Made by a program: the position numbers and the translations under genes. The notes below the pieces were generated by a model. The model was not told the origin of the DNA, searched no databases, and was given only the letters and a program-made list of their open reading frames with translations. Of a stretch of DNA of 64,000 bases, positions 28,501-36,682 are shown piece by piece. The first letter of the stretch is position 1. Every line of letters starts with the position of its first letter. Source of the stretch: Paenibacillus andongensis (GTDB lineage Bacteria; Bacillota; Bacilli; Paenibacillales; NBRC-103111); the NCBI RefSeq assembly GCF_025369935.1, contig NZ_CP104467.1, positions 2,611,001 to 2,675,000 of the forward strand. The letters run 5' to 3'.

Positions 28501-31500
28501 GCACAGGATGACGAACAGGGGCAGAAGTTCCTGTGCGCTTACTTCATCACAGACGGGGAGCTGACGGTGTCCGAGCTTAGGGCGCATATCGGCAGCGATT
28601 TGCCGGCGTACATGATCCCGTCGCATTTTGTGAAGCTGGACAAAATTCCGCTTACCGCCAACGGCAAAATCGACCGCAAAGCGCTGCCGAAGCCGGAAGG
28701 CGGGCTGGATTCGGGCACGGCTTATGTGGCGCCGAGAACAGAGTTGGAAGCTGAGCTTGCGCAAATTTGGCAGGAGGTACTCGGCTGCGGCCAGGTCGGG
28801 GTGCTGGACGATTTCTTCTTACTAGGCGGGCACTCGCTGAAGGCGATGTCGCTTATTTCCGCGATGCACAAGGCTTGCCAAGTAGAAGTGCCGTTAAAGG
28901 TATTGTTTGATACTCCGAGCGTTGAAGCGATCGCTGCATATATCCAAACGGCCGTCAAAGAGGCCTATGTATCCATTGGACGGGTGCTGGATGAACAGGA
29001 CTATTATCCGGTATCGTCGGCCCAAAAGCGGATGTACATTCTCAGCCAGTTTGAAGGTGCAGGCACCGGATATAACATGCCAGAGGCTTTCATTCTTGAA
29101 GGCGATTTAGATGCGGCTAGGCTGGAAGCAGCTCTGAAGGAGCTTATTGCCAGACATGAGATCCTGCGAACTTCCTTTGCAACGATTCACGGCGAGCCGG
29201 TGCAGCAAATTCATGCGGACATTGAATTCTCGGTTGAAACTATTGTTGAAACCATCGTCGCAAACATCGAAGCGAATGAAACCGAACTTGCAGAGCTCGC
29301 AAAAAGGTTTGTGCGTCCATTTCAATTAAACAGAGCTCCGCTCCTTAGAGCGGGTCTGGCTAAACTTGCCGATGGTCAGCACTTATTCCTTGTCGATATG
29401 CATCATATCATCTCAGACGGTGTATCCGTGGGCATTATGATGGATGAATGGATGCGGCTATACAAGGGTGAGCGACTTTCTGAGCCAGGCATTCAATATA
29501 AAGATTTTGCCGTCTGGCAAAATAGCTGGTTCGAGACTGATGTTTTTAAAAAGCAAGAAACCTATTGGTTAGACACGTTTGCCGGAGAAATTCCGGTGCT
29601 CAATCTGCCGGCCGATTTTGTCAGACCTGCCGTGCAAAGCTTTGAAGGCGATCGTGTTCATATCGTCGTTGAAAGTGAACTCTGTACGCAGCTTGGACAG
29701 CTTGCTGCGCAAACGGACAGCACCCTGTTTATGGTGCTCCTAGCAGCCTACAACGTGCTTTTAGCCAAATACACCGGGCAGCAGGAGTTCGTAGTTGGAA
29801 CCCCAATCGCAGGGAGATCGCATCCGGACACGGAGGGCGTACTCGGGATGTTCGTGAATACGCTGGCGATGCGGAATCGGGTCGATGCGGATAAGACTTT
29901 CCGTGAGTTCATAGCCGATGTGAAGCATCGTGCTCTGGAAGCCTATACGAATCAGGATTACCCATTCGAGAGGCTGGTGGAACACATTGGCATAGCTCGG
30001 GATCTAAGCCGTAATCCGCTGTTCGATACGATGTTTATTCTGCAGAACTTGGAAACGCGCTCGCAATCGGATGACCCAAGCGACAACTTGAAATTGGCTG
30101 CTATCGCAATGCATGACGGCATTGCCAAATTTGACCTGACGTTCGAAGCCAGAGAAACAAATGGCGAAATAGAATTGTTTATTGATTACGGCGTTAAATT
30201 GTTTAAGAAAGCAACGGTGGAACGGATCGGACGTCATTTCGTTCAATTGTTACAGTCGGCGGTTAAAAATGCAGATATTTGTCTGGCCGACTTGACGGTG
30301 TTGAACGAAGCGGAACTGCACCAATTGCTAGTTACATTCAATGAAACAAAGACAGTTTTGCCTACCGGCAAGACACTGCACGAGTTGTTCGAGGAGCAGG
30401 CAGAGAAGACGCCGGATCAGCCGGCAGTTGTCTGTGCAGGCGTGCAATTGACCTATGCGGAGATGAATGCAACAGCTAACCGTTTGGCAAGGACACTTCG
30501 TGATCAAGGCGTCGATCCGGAGACATGTGTAGGCATTATGGCGGATCGTTCGTTAGAACTGGTTATTGGTATCCTGGCAATTCTGAAATCAGGCGGGGCT
30601 TATGTACCGATCGACCCACAATATCCTGTGGAACGGATCCGCTACATGTTGAAAGATAGTAACATCAAACTCGTCCTGAGTCAGTCGCATCTGGTCGCAA
30701 GCTTGAGTGAGGATGTTCATGCTGCCTTCGATGGGAAGTGGCTCGATCTCCATGACGAGCGCCATTACAACTCTGACGGTTCGAATCTGCCGAAGGTTAA
30801 TGATCCGACTAATCTGGCGTACATCATTTACACATCGGGTACGACAGGAATGCCTAAAGGCGTCATGATCGAACACGCCAGCATTGTCAGTAATCTGCTG
30901 TGGAGAAAAGCCGAATACGCGCTGGATACCAACGATTCTGTGCTGCAGTTGTTCTCCTTCGCCTTTGACGGCTTCGTGACCAGCTTCTTCACGCCGATCA
31001 TTGCCGGAGCAACGGTCATCTTGCCGCAAGAAGAGGAAGCAAAGGATCCGCTGCTCATGAAAAAACAAATCGCTGCGCATGCAGTCACGCATTTCATCAG
31101 CGTACCAAGCTTGTATGCAGCGCTGCTTGAGTGCATGAGCGAAGAAGAAGCAAGCTCGCTTCGTATCGTGACGCTGGCTGGGGAGAAAGTGACCGATAAC
31201 GTGGTCTCACGCAGCAAGCAGCTTCATCCGCATATCGAGTTGGTGAATGAATACGGACCGACGGAGAATAGTGTTGTAGCCACATATGAAAGAGGCCTAG
31301 ATTCAAACAAAGAGATTACGATCGGGAGACCGATTGCGGGTACACAAATCTATATTGTGAGCGGAGAGGGCGCTCTGAAGCCTATCGGCGTCATTGGCGA
31401 GTTGTGCATCGCCGGTAACGGTTTGGCGCGCGGCTATTTAAACCGCGAAGAACTGACTGCCGAGAAGTTTGTGCGGAACCCGTTTGCAGCCGGGGATAAC

Positions 31501-34500
31501 GGAAACGAACGGATGTACAAAACGGGTGATCTTGCCCGCAGATTGCCTGACGGTACAATCGAATTCATCGGTCGTCTGGACGAACAGGTGAAGGTGAGAG
31601 GTTACCGGATCGAGCTCGGCGAGATCGAATCCGTCATCCTGCAGCATCCGCTCATTAACGAAACGGTTGTGTTAGCCAAGGACGACCATCGCGGACAAAC
31701 GTATCTATGCGCTTATATTACCGCAGATGATGTGTTTACACTGGATGATTTAAGGGCGCACTTAGGGAAAAAACTGCCGGCCTATATGGTTCCGTCTTAC
31801 TTCATGCAGCTGTTAGCCATGCCGCTTACTCCGAACGGCAAAGTGGATAAGCAGGCTTTGCCGGAACCGGATACGGATCTTATGGCCAAAAAAGAATATG
31901 TCGCTCCTTCCAGCGCAGCAGAAGCGAAGCTGATTGGTTTGATGCAGGATTTGCTGGAGATCGGACAAATCGGGTTGCTCGATAACTTCTTTGACCTTGG
32001 AGGACATTCGCTCAGCGCAATGACGCTAGTCTCTCAAATGTACAAAGAATTCCAAGTCGAAGTTCCGTTGAGAGCAGTTTTTGAGACGGCTTCTGTCAAG
32101 GAGCTTGCAGCTTACATACAAGGAGCGGGACTCTCGCGATACGAGTCGATTCAATTGGCGGCAGAGCAGCCGTATTACCCGCTATCGTCCGCACAGAAGC
32201 GATTGTTCATCTTGAATTTGCTGGATAGCGGAAGCACCACCTATAACATGCCGGGTGCTATGACGATCGAAGGCAAGCTCGATATTCAGCAATTTGAAGG
32301 AGCTTTCCAAAGCCTGGTAGACCGCCATGAAACGCTGCGAACTTCGTTTGATACGGTCGACGGAGAACCGATCCAGAGGGTGCATCCTAGACTCGAGATA
32401 CAGGTGGATTACACCTGGTATGTGGCAGATTCACTGCCGACGATAGAGGAGATGATCGAGCGCTTTGTCCGGCCTTTTGACTTGAAGACTGCGCCTCTTT
32501 TCAGAGTCGGACTGGTGAAGCTGGAGGAAGAACGCCACTTGCTGTTGTTTGATATGCACCATCTCATTTCCGACGGGGTGTCGATGGGGATTTTCATCCA
32601 AGAATTCGTACAGTTGTATCAAATGCAACCACTGCCGCAGCTCCGAGTTCAATACAAAGATTTCTCAGAATGGCAAAACCGTCTGTTCCAGTCGGAAACA
32701 ATCAGAGATCAGGAATCCTACTGGCTAACGATGTTTGAAGGTGAAGTTCCGCTGCTCGATCTGCCTATGGATTATGGAAGACCATCCATGCGCAGCTTCG
32801 CTGGACACAGTGTAACGTTCAGAGCGGATAAATCTCTGCTGAGACAGCTTCATCAGTTGGCTGCGATGAGTGGCACGACCCTCTATATGGTACTGCTTGC
32901 TGCTTACAATGTGCTGCTGTCGAAATACGCCAACCAATCGGATATTGTGGTCGGAACGCCAATTGCCGGCAGATCGCATGCGGACTTGGAACATGTTATC
33001 GGGATGTTCGTCAATACGCTTGCCATGAGGAACCGGCCTGAAAGTTCCAAGTCGTTTAAGCAGTTTTTGGCCGAAGTCAAAGAACAGGCGCTTATGGCTT
33101 TCGAGAATCAAGACTATCCGTTCGAAACACTGGTGGAAAAGCTGGAGCTGCAGCGCGATTTAAGCCGCAATCCGCTGTTTGATACGATGTTTATTATGCA
33201 AAATATCGGTAACCCATCGATTGGCATCAAGCCTTTAACATTTATTCCGCATGAGGTTCCGCATACGACGTCGAAGTTCGACCTGACTATGCTTGCCATG
33301 GAAGATCAAGAAGGATTGGAATTGACGATTGAGTACTGTACGGCGCTGTTCAAACAAGAAACGATGGAACGTTTTGGGCGTCATTTCGTCCGTATTTTAC
33401 AGGAAATTGCCGATCAGCCTGATGCGCAGCTAGCGCAAATCGACATGCTTTCATTGGAAGAAAAGAAGCAAATTGTCGTAGATTTCAACCAAACGAAAGC
33501 CGATTACCCGCAGAACTGTACGATACAGGAGCTATTTGAGCGGCAGGCGGAGAAGACACCGGATCATGTGGCTGTCGTTTGGGACAGTGAACGGATGACT
33601 TACCGTCAGTTGAATGCCAAAGCAAACCGCTTAGCAAGGGTATTAGGCGAGAAGGGCGTCGCCGCAGACAGCATTGTTGGCGTCATGATGGAGCGTTCCG
33701 CCGATTTGATCGTCACGATACTGGCCATTCTTAAAGCTGGTGGCGCGTTCTTGCCGATCGACATCGACTATCCGGCCGATCGGATTCGCTACATGCTGGA
33801 AGACAGCGCTGCTTCGTTAATCGTTACTCAGGAGGCGGAACGTCCAGCAGGATTTGCCGGGGAAGTTGTAGCGCTGGAGGAAACGGATCTGACTTTCAAA
33901 TTAGACACCAATTTGGGGTGGGCTAGTACATCCTACAATTTGGCCTACATCATCTATACGTCGGGGACAACAGGCAAACCGAAAGGGATTATGCTCGAGC
34001 ATGCGGGTATAGCAAATTTACAGGCATTTTTTGAGAATCAACTCGATGTGACTGCCGATGACCGGATCGGACAATTTGCCAGCAGTTCCTTTGACGCTTC
34101 GGTTTGGGAAATGTTTATGGCGCTGCTGACGGGAGCTTCGCTCCACGTGTTGTCCAAGGAAATCATCGGTAATTACACAAGGTTTGAAGATTATGTAAGT
34201 GAACACCGGATCTCTATTCTTACCTTGCCGCCGACCTACATGACGCATCTGAATCCGCAGCGGATGAGCTCTCTGAAGAAGCTGATTACCGCCGGCTCCG
34301 CCACCTCCTTCGAATTGATCCGCAGGTGGGAAGGAAAGGTCCAGTACATCAATGCGTACGGACCGACCGAAACGACGATCTGCGCAACCATTTGGCAGGC
34401 CAGTCATTCAGAGCTGCATACGGGTGTGGTCCCAATCGGTTACCCGATTCCAAATACACAGGTGTACATCATGAGTCCAGATAACCTGCTGCAGCCGATC

Positions 34501-36651
34501 GGCGTACCTGGCGAATTGTGCATCGGGGGTGTCGGATTGGCCAGGGGATACGTGAATAAGCCGGAACTGACGGATGAGAAGTTCACGGACAATCCGTTTG
34601 CTCCAAGTGAACATATCTATCATACTGGCGACCTTGCCCGCTGGCTGCCTGATGGAAATATCGAGTACTTGGGACGGATTGATCATCAGGTGAAAATCAG
34701 AGGATACCGTATTGAATTGTCAGAAATCGAATCAGTGATGCTGGGTCACGAACTGCTTCAAGAAGCGATCGTCATCGCCCTTGAAGACCATCATGGTCAC
34801 CATTACTTGTGCGCTTATTTCACAGGCTTATCCAATGCTCCCATATCGAACCTGAGAGCGTATGTAGCCGAATCATTGCCCGATTACATGGTGCCATCCT
34901 ATTTTATTCAACTGGGACAAATGCCTCTGACGCCTAACGGTAAAATTGACCGCAAAGCACTTCCGGAGCCTGAACTGGGCACAGCCATCACAGGCACGGA
35001 ATATGAAGCGCCTAGAAATGAACTAGAGCGTCTGCTTGCGGAAGTATGGGAAGAAGTGCTGGGCGTTCGCCCGATTGGCATCAAGAATAATTTCTTTGAG
35101 CTTGGCGGCGACTCGATCAAAGCCATTCAGGTGTCAACACGTTTGTATAAACATGATTTGATGCTGGAAATGAAGGATTTGTTCCAAAATCCCGTTATTG
35201 AAAAAGTGAGTTCATACGTACAAACATTAGGCCGTAAGAGCAGCCAAGAAACGGTAGTCGGGGAACTGGAGCTGTCTCCCATCCAACGATGGTTCTTCGC
35301 CCAGAGATTCACCGACATGCATCATTGGAATCAATCGATCCTGCTGCAGAGTACTCATGGCTTTAAGGAGCCCGTTGTCCGCAAAATATTCACCCAAATT
35401 ATCCAGCATCATGATGCGCTAAGAACCGTTTTCCGGGTAGACAACGACAGAGTCACTGCGCAGATCCGCGGTCTGGAAGAACCTTTGGTACATCTGAAAG
35501 TAATTGATGTAAGGAATCAAGTTGATGAGTCTTCGGTTATTACCGAAGAAGCAAATCGCTTGCAGTCGAGCATGGATTTGAACGAGGGGCCCTTGATCAA
35601 GCTGGCTTTGTTCAGAACGATAAGTTGCGATCATCTGTTAATCGTCGCGCACCATCTCGTGGTCGATGGCGTTTCCTGGCGCATTATTCTGGAGGATTTT
35701 GCTTTAGGTTATGAACAAGCGATGAACGATGAGGACATCCTATTTCAGGATAAAACGGATTCCTATCAAGTTTGGACGGAACAGTTGAAGGCTTATGCGG
35801 CTGGTAAAGAATTGGCAAAGGAAAAGAATTACTGGCAGCAAATGGGCGGCTTGTCCTGGGCTCCGCTGCCGAAAGACAAGAAAGCGGAAGAAATGAAACT
35901 CATTCATACGCGAAGTACCGCGTTTGAGCTGAACGAGGAAGAGACAGAGCGTTTACTGAAGCAGGTTAATCAAGCTTATCATACCGACATTCCGGACATT
36001 TTGTTGACAGCGTTAGGCTTAAGTGTTGGGGACTGGACGAAGCAGGACTGCGTGATCGTCAATATGGAAGGGCACGGCAGGGAAGACTTGGAGGGGCAGG
36101 TCAACGTATCGAGAACGGTCGGTTGGTTCACAGCGCAGTTCCCGATTGTACTCGACTTGAAAGGACCGAACGATACGGGCTCCCATATTAAGCGGATCAA
36201 AGAGCACGTAAGGCGTATACCGAACAAGGGTATCGGATTCGATCTGCTGAGATTCATGTCTCCAGAGGAGCTGCGTTTGGACCCGGCACCAAAGCCTGAG
36301 ATTGGTTTCAACTATTTGGGCCAGTTCGACTCCGACGTAACGACAAAATGGTTCACGGTGTCGCCGTATGATATGGGAGAGCCGATGAGTCCGGATGCGG
36401 AGCGTTTGTTTACGCTCGATGTCACCGCAATGATTCAAGGCGGCAAACTAAGCGTTCGTTTTGCCTACAATATCCAGGAGTACAATCAGACCACGATGAC
36501 CCAGTTGCAAAATAGCTTTAAGAAGCATCTGCTGGAAATTATGGAGCATTGCGTGAATAAACAAGGACCTGAGCTGACCCCGAGCGACCTCGGCGATCAT
36601 GAGCTTTCCTTGGAAGAACTGGATGGTTTGGTTGATATTTTCGAGTCTTGA
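19570..36651 (+). CDS. NRPS 1: starter C plus five modules (Thr-Orn-Thr-Tyr-Phe) with E
   Basis: The 5693-residue synthetase starts after TGGAGGGAACCAA. Domain order: starter-type C (5-440, HHLVSDG at His139), A1 (455-945), T1 (Ser1002), C2 (His1183), A2 (1490-1990), T2 (Ser2048), C3 (His2228), A3 (2536-3037), T3 (Ser3089), C4 (His3278), A4 (3590-4094), T4 (Ser4147), C5 (His4330), A5 (4638-5130), T5 (Ser5182), E (5235-5670, His5361). Pocket codes read from the core motifs: A1 and A3 DFWNIGMVH (Thr), A2 DVGEIGSID (Orn), A4 DGTITAEVV (close to the Tyr code DGTITAEVA), A5 DAWTIAAIC (Phe). The starter C implies an N-acylated first residue; the E domain makes D-Phe. C2 has HHIISDA instead of HHxxxDG. 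T5 alone reads GGDS rather than GGHS, as usual before E. The C-terminal tail (LSLEELDGLVDIF) looks like a donor docking peptide for NRPS 2. No acyl-ligase gene is in the window. Confidence 0.97.
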   Translation: MSNQPTHPLTHAQKRIWYTEKFYPGTSISNLGGTFNLKDSQLNYGLLKQAIHDFVRLHDTIRLRVLDEHSSEPRQYVSEFTSFEIPFYDFSDQDDASAAVRLWGERGMMQPFQLHDADLFEFVIFKISGDEGRVYMKIHHLVSDGISMVLAVNEIIDIYVGLVNGEDTAQDERPSYVDYVHNEPDYEASDRYLKDQKFWHEEFQTIPEFTSLKTYDLYRVSTEAARESIIIPQTLRNDIVGFCKEHNVSVFTLFVAMLYTYIYRVTSHEDIVLGTNFSNRTNAKEKNMLGMFVSTTPFRMQVEPELDALSFIRKVGKKQMNIFRVQKYPYNVLVNELREKHSDISRLFGVFIEYQVMEWQKKEQIEYVTEPFGNGHEANDFIIHIKDRMDIDQLQLDIDYRTGLFTSEEISSMLEHMLVLLKDVLDNPGKPLFDLELCNEQEKNQLLHVLSGVEADYPMDQTIHGMFEQQADRVPDRIAVVFGSESLTYRELNERANRLARRLRDHGVKPDDRVGLMVDRSVEMIVGIIAILKAGGAYVPMDPDYPEERIQFMLEDSGAQVLLTEVQWQERVSFNGTIFVIDGDLLSSGDSSNLPLVNQPSDMAYIIYTSGTTGKPKGVMIEHRNVVRLLFNDKLQFDFSENDVWTAFHSFSFDFSVWEMYGALLYGGKCVVIPRIIAQNPKEFTGLLRDEKVTVLNQTPTAFYSLINEELLQEDSFLAIRYVIFGGEALNPIMLQPWRHKYPETKLINMYGITETTVHVTFKEIGEQEIETNISNIGTPIPTLTCYIFDQNRKLVPIGVTGEMYVGGAGVARGYLNRDELTQERFIMNPYKPGERLYKTGDLAKMLPNGEMAYLGRIDNQVKIRGHRIELGEIETRLLEHPMIHEVIVIALDDAQAQKYLCAYLISEAELTVSELRMHLALELPAYMVPSHYVHLDRMPITGNGKIDRKALPKPAGLAMTGREYMPPSSDIEEMLVLIWQDILEQERIGVQDNFFELGGHSLKAMQIISRIHQSFHVELPLRVLFETPTITAISPYIDQASEGTYTTILPAEQQEYYPLSSSQKRLYVLNQFEGMGTTYNMPGVFTVEGPLDPRQLEAAFNRLAVRHDMLRTSFHTIDGHPVQKVHNHIHFTIQHDSQGPDDSIDFLVSKFVQPFQLDQAPLIRIGLAKIGENRHLFMFDMHHIISDALSIEILVSELADLYRGLEPARASVPYKDFAVWQNESFLSGAMKKKEAYWLEAFAGEIPVLGMPADFPRPSVQSFEGDSILFGTGHQLMIRLNRLAAETGTTMYMLLLAAYNVLLAKYANQDDIVVGTPVAGRPHPDVEHTIGMFVNTLALRNRPIPTLSFRNFLEDVKQNALHAFEHQDYPFELLVEKLDVARDMSRNPLFDTMFSLQMKDLMMLELGDSLSFVPYMLDNRIAKFDLSLEATEKELELVFQLEFSTKLFAKSTMERLAGHYIEILKCVTECPDITLADISMVTGDEKRQLLEGFNETELAYPSGKTFTELFEEQVKKTPNHVAVVCEEELLTYRTLNSMANQLARKLLTKGIQSESVVGIMVDRSIDMIIGVLAVWKAGATYLPIDPEYPDERIGYMLADSRAELLLSQRAIARRVSFEKEIVCFEDNGLYSEPSTNLGIVNREDQLAYIIYTSGTTGKPKGVMIEHGSYTNVAFAWREAYKLDSFQVSLLQMASFAFDVFAGDMARALLNGGKMIICPNDVKLDPASLYTLIRSYEINIFESTPALIVPLMQYIYDHDLDMSQLNLLILGSDSCSSEDFTNLQSRFGHRMRIVNSYGVTEACIDSSFYEHTDASLPYSGNVPIGKPLPNMKFYVLDPQMKLQPVGVIGELCIGGIGVARGYYNQPELTADKFVDNPFEPGERMYRTGDMARWMPDGNMQFLGRGDHQVKIRGYRIELGEIEAGLLKHESIKEAVVIARDDQSQQKYLCAYLVADGTLTIPELREHLTGQLPAYMVPSHFVQLDKMPLTPNGKLDRKALMALEGSVHIGTTFVAPTNVMEAKLASVWQEVLGVDQIGIHDDFFQHGGHSLKAMMLISQMHKASSVEVPLRTLFQNPTIAAVSAYIIDSDEKSYSAIAPVPEQEFYPVSSAQKRMYVIHQLDETGTSYNMADAMLVEGNLDHERLTEAFRGLILRHEALRTSLHTVDGVPVQKVHAHVSFDVEVMEANEGNVSALVRDFIKPFNLSQAPLLRVGLVRLAAERHVLLCDMHHIISDGISVSVLMREFTDLYEGASLPELRNQYKDFAVWQNERLQSEDLKRQEAYWLDAFSSEIPVLDWPTDYVRPPVQSFDGDRVTFDTGKELLQELHKLAAESGTTLYMVLLAAYNVLMAKYSGQEDIIIGSPIAGRPHADVERTIGMFVNTLAIRNYPEAGKSFKQFLAEVKETSLRSFENQDYPFEELVEKLNIRRDLSRNPLFDVLFVLQNTGDEAIRINDLAFSPYRLDRNVAKFDLSLEAAEGENGIVFHLEYGTALFHRATAERLAQHFLQILHAVSANSDIQLADIDMLTDAEKTQLLGEFNQAGAAFPQDQTIHGLFEEQVQRTPERIAASCGEERLTYRQLNERANSLACVLRSHGVGPDVRVGLLVERSLDMIVGILATLKAGGAYVPLDPDYPQERTQFMLEDSGVRVLLTQPHLADKVPYDGVMLDMSDVELYAWDYADLEPVNGPHDMAYIIYTSGTTGKPKGVMIEHQNVVRLLIHDQLQFDFSERDVWTVFHSFCFDFSVWEMYGALLYGGRCVVVPKTTAQNPKAFAQLLRQEQVTVLNQTPTAFYTLIQEELQQPGKGLAVRCVIFGGEALNPVMLKPWKRKYPDTQLINMYGITETTVHVTYKEITDREIETNLSNIGRPIPTLTSYIFDAQRRLVPIGVVGELYVGGDGVARGYLNREELTAERFVANPYKPEERLYRTGDLARLLPSGEMEYYGRIDHQVKIRGHRIELGEIETQLLRHERIKEATVLAQDDEQGQKFLCAYFITDGELTVSELRAHIGSDLPAYMIPSHFVKLDKIPLTANGKIDRKALPKPEGGLDSGTAYVAPRTELEAELAQIWQEVLGCGQVGVLDDFFLLGGHSLKAMSLISAMHKACQVEVPLKVLFDTPSVEAIAAYIQTAVKEAYVSIGRVLDEQDYYPVSSAQKRMYILSQFEGAGTGYNMPEAFILEGDLDAARLEAALKELIARHEILRTSFATIHGEPVQQIHADIEFSVETIVETIVANIEANETELAELAKRFVRPFQLNRAPLLRAGLAKLADGQHLFLVDMHHIISDGVSVGIMMDEWMRLYKGERLSEPGIQYKDFAVWQNSWFETDVFKKQETYWLDTFAGEIPVLNLPADFVRPAVQSFEGDRVHIVVESELCTQLGQLAAQTDSTLFMVLLAAYNVLLAKYTGQQEFVVGTPIAGRSHPDTEGVLGMFVNTLAMRNRVDADKTFREFIADVKHRALEAYTNQDYPFERLVEHIGIARDLSRNPLFDTMFILQNLETRSQSDDPSDNLKLAAIAMHDGIAKFDLTFEARETNGEIELFIDYGVKLFKKATVERIGRHFVQLLQSAVKNADICLADLTVLNEAELHQLLVTFNETKTVLPTGKTLHELFEEQAEKTPDQPAVVCAGVQLTYAEMNATANRLARTLRDQGVDPETCVGIMADRSLELVIGILAILKSGGAYVPIDPQYPVERIRYMLKDSNIKLVLSQSHLVASLSEDVHAAFDGKWLDLHDERHYNSDGSNLPKVNDPTNLAYIIYTSGTTGMPKGVMIEHASIVSNLLWRKAEYALDTNDSVLQLFSFAFDGFVTSFFTPIIAGATVILPQEEEAKDPLLMKKQIAAHAVTHFISVPSLYAALLECMSEEEASSLRIVTLAGEKVTDNVVSRSKQLHPHIELVNEYGPTENSVVATYERGLDSNKEITIGRPIAGTQIYIVSGEGALKPIGVIGELCIAGNGLARGYLNREELTAEKFVRNPFAAGDNGNERMYKTGDLARRLPDGTIEFIGRLDEQVKVRGYRIELGEIESVILQHPLINETVVLAKDDHRGQTYLCAYITADDVFTLDDLRAHLGKKLPAYMVPSYFMQLLAMPLTPNGKVDKQALPEPDTDLMAKKEYVAPSSAAEAKLIGLMQDLLEIGQIGLLDNFFDLGGHSLSAMTLVSQMYKEFQVEVPLRAVFETASVKELAAYIQGAGLSRYESIQLAAEQPYYPLSSAQKRLFILNLLDSGSTTYNMPGAMTIEGKLDIQQFEGAFQSLVDRHETLRTSFDTVDGEPIQRVHPRLEIQVDYTWYVADSLPTIEEMIERFVRPFDLKTAPLFRVGLVKLEEERHLLLFDMHHLISDGVSMGIFIQEFVQLYQMQPLPQLRVQYKDFSEWQNRLFQSETIRDQESYWLTMFEGEVPLLDLPMDYGRPSMRSFAGHSVTFRADKSLLRQLHQLAAMSGTTLYMVLLAAYNVLLSKYANQSDIVVGTPIAGRSHADLEHVIGMFVNTLAMRNRPESSKSFKQFLAEVKEQALMAFENQDYPFETLVEKLELQRDLSRNPLFDTMFIMQNIGNPSIGIKPLTFIPHEVPHTTSKFDLTMLAMEDQEGLELTIEYCTALFKQETMERFGRHFVRILQEIADQPDAQLAQIDMLSLEEKKQIVVDFNQTKADYPQNCTIQELFERQAEKTPDHVAVVWDSERMTYRQLNAKANRLARVLGEKGVAADSIVGVMMERSADLIVTILAILKAGGAFLPIDIDYPADRIRYMLEDSAASLIVTQEAERPAGFAGEVVALEETDLTFKLDTNLGWASTSYNLAYIIYTSGTTGKPKGIMLEHAGIANLQAFFENQLDVTADDRIGQFASSSFDASVWEMFMALLTGASLHVLSKEIIGNYTRFEDYVSEHRISILTLPPTYMTHLNPQRMSSLKKLITAGSATSFELIRRWEGKVQYINAYGPTETTICATIWQASHSELHTGVVPIGYPIPNTQVYIMSPDNLLQPIGVPGELCIGGVGLARGYVNKPELTDEKFTDNPFAPSEHIYHTGDLARWLPDGNIEYLGRIDHQVKIRGYRIELSEIESVMLGHELLQEAIVIALEDHHGHHYLCAYFTGLSNAPISNLRAYVAESLPDYMVPSYFIQLGQMPLTPNGKIDRKALPEPELGTAITGTEYEAPRNELERLLAEVWEEVLGVRPIGIKNNFFELGGDSIKAIQVSTRLYKHDLMLEMKDLFQNPVIEKVSSYVQTLGRKSSQETVVGELELSPIQRWFFAQRFTDMHHWNQSILLQSTHGFKEPVVRKIFTQIIQHHDALRTVFRVDNDRVTAQIRGLEEPLVHLKVIDVRNQVDESSVITEEANRLQSSMDLNEGPLIKLALFRTISCDHLLIVAHHLVVDGVSWRIILEDFALGYEQAMNDEDILFQDKTDSYQVWTEQLKAYAAGKELAKEKNYWQQMGGLSWAPLPKDKKAEEMKLIHTRSTAFELNEEETERLLKQVNQAYHTDIPDILLTALGLSVGDWTKQDCVIVNMEGHGREDLEGQVNVSRTVGWFTAQFPIVLDLKGPNDTGSHIKRIKEHVRRIPNKGIGFDLLRFMSPEELRLDPAPKPEIGFNYLGQFDSDVTTKWFTVSPYDMGEPMSPDAERLFTLDVTAMIQGGKLSVRFAYNIQEYNQTTMTQLQNSFKKHLLEIMEHCVNKQGPELTPSDLGDHELSLEELDGLVDIFES

Positions 36652-36682
36652 TTCCGGAGTGCGAACTCTTTAGAGGTGAATA

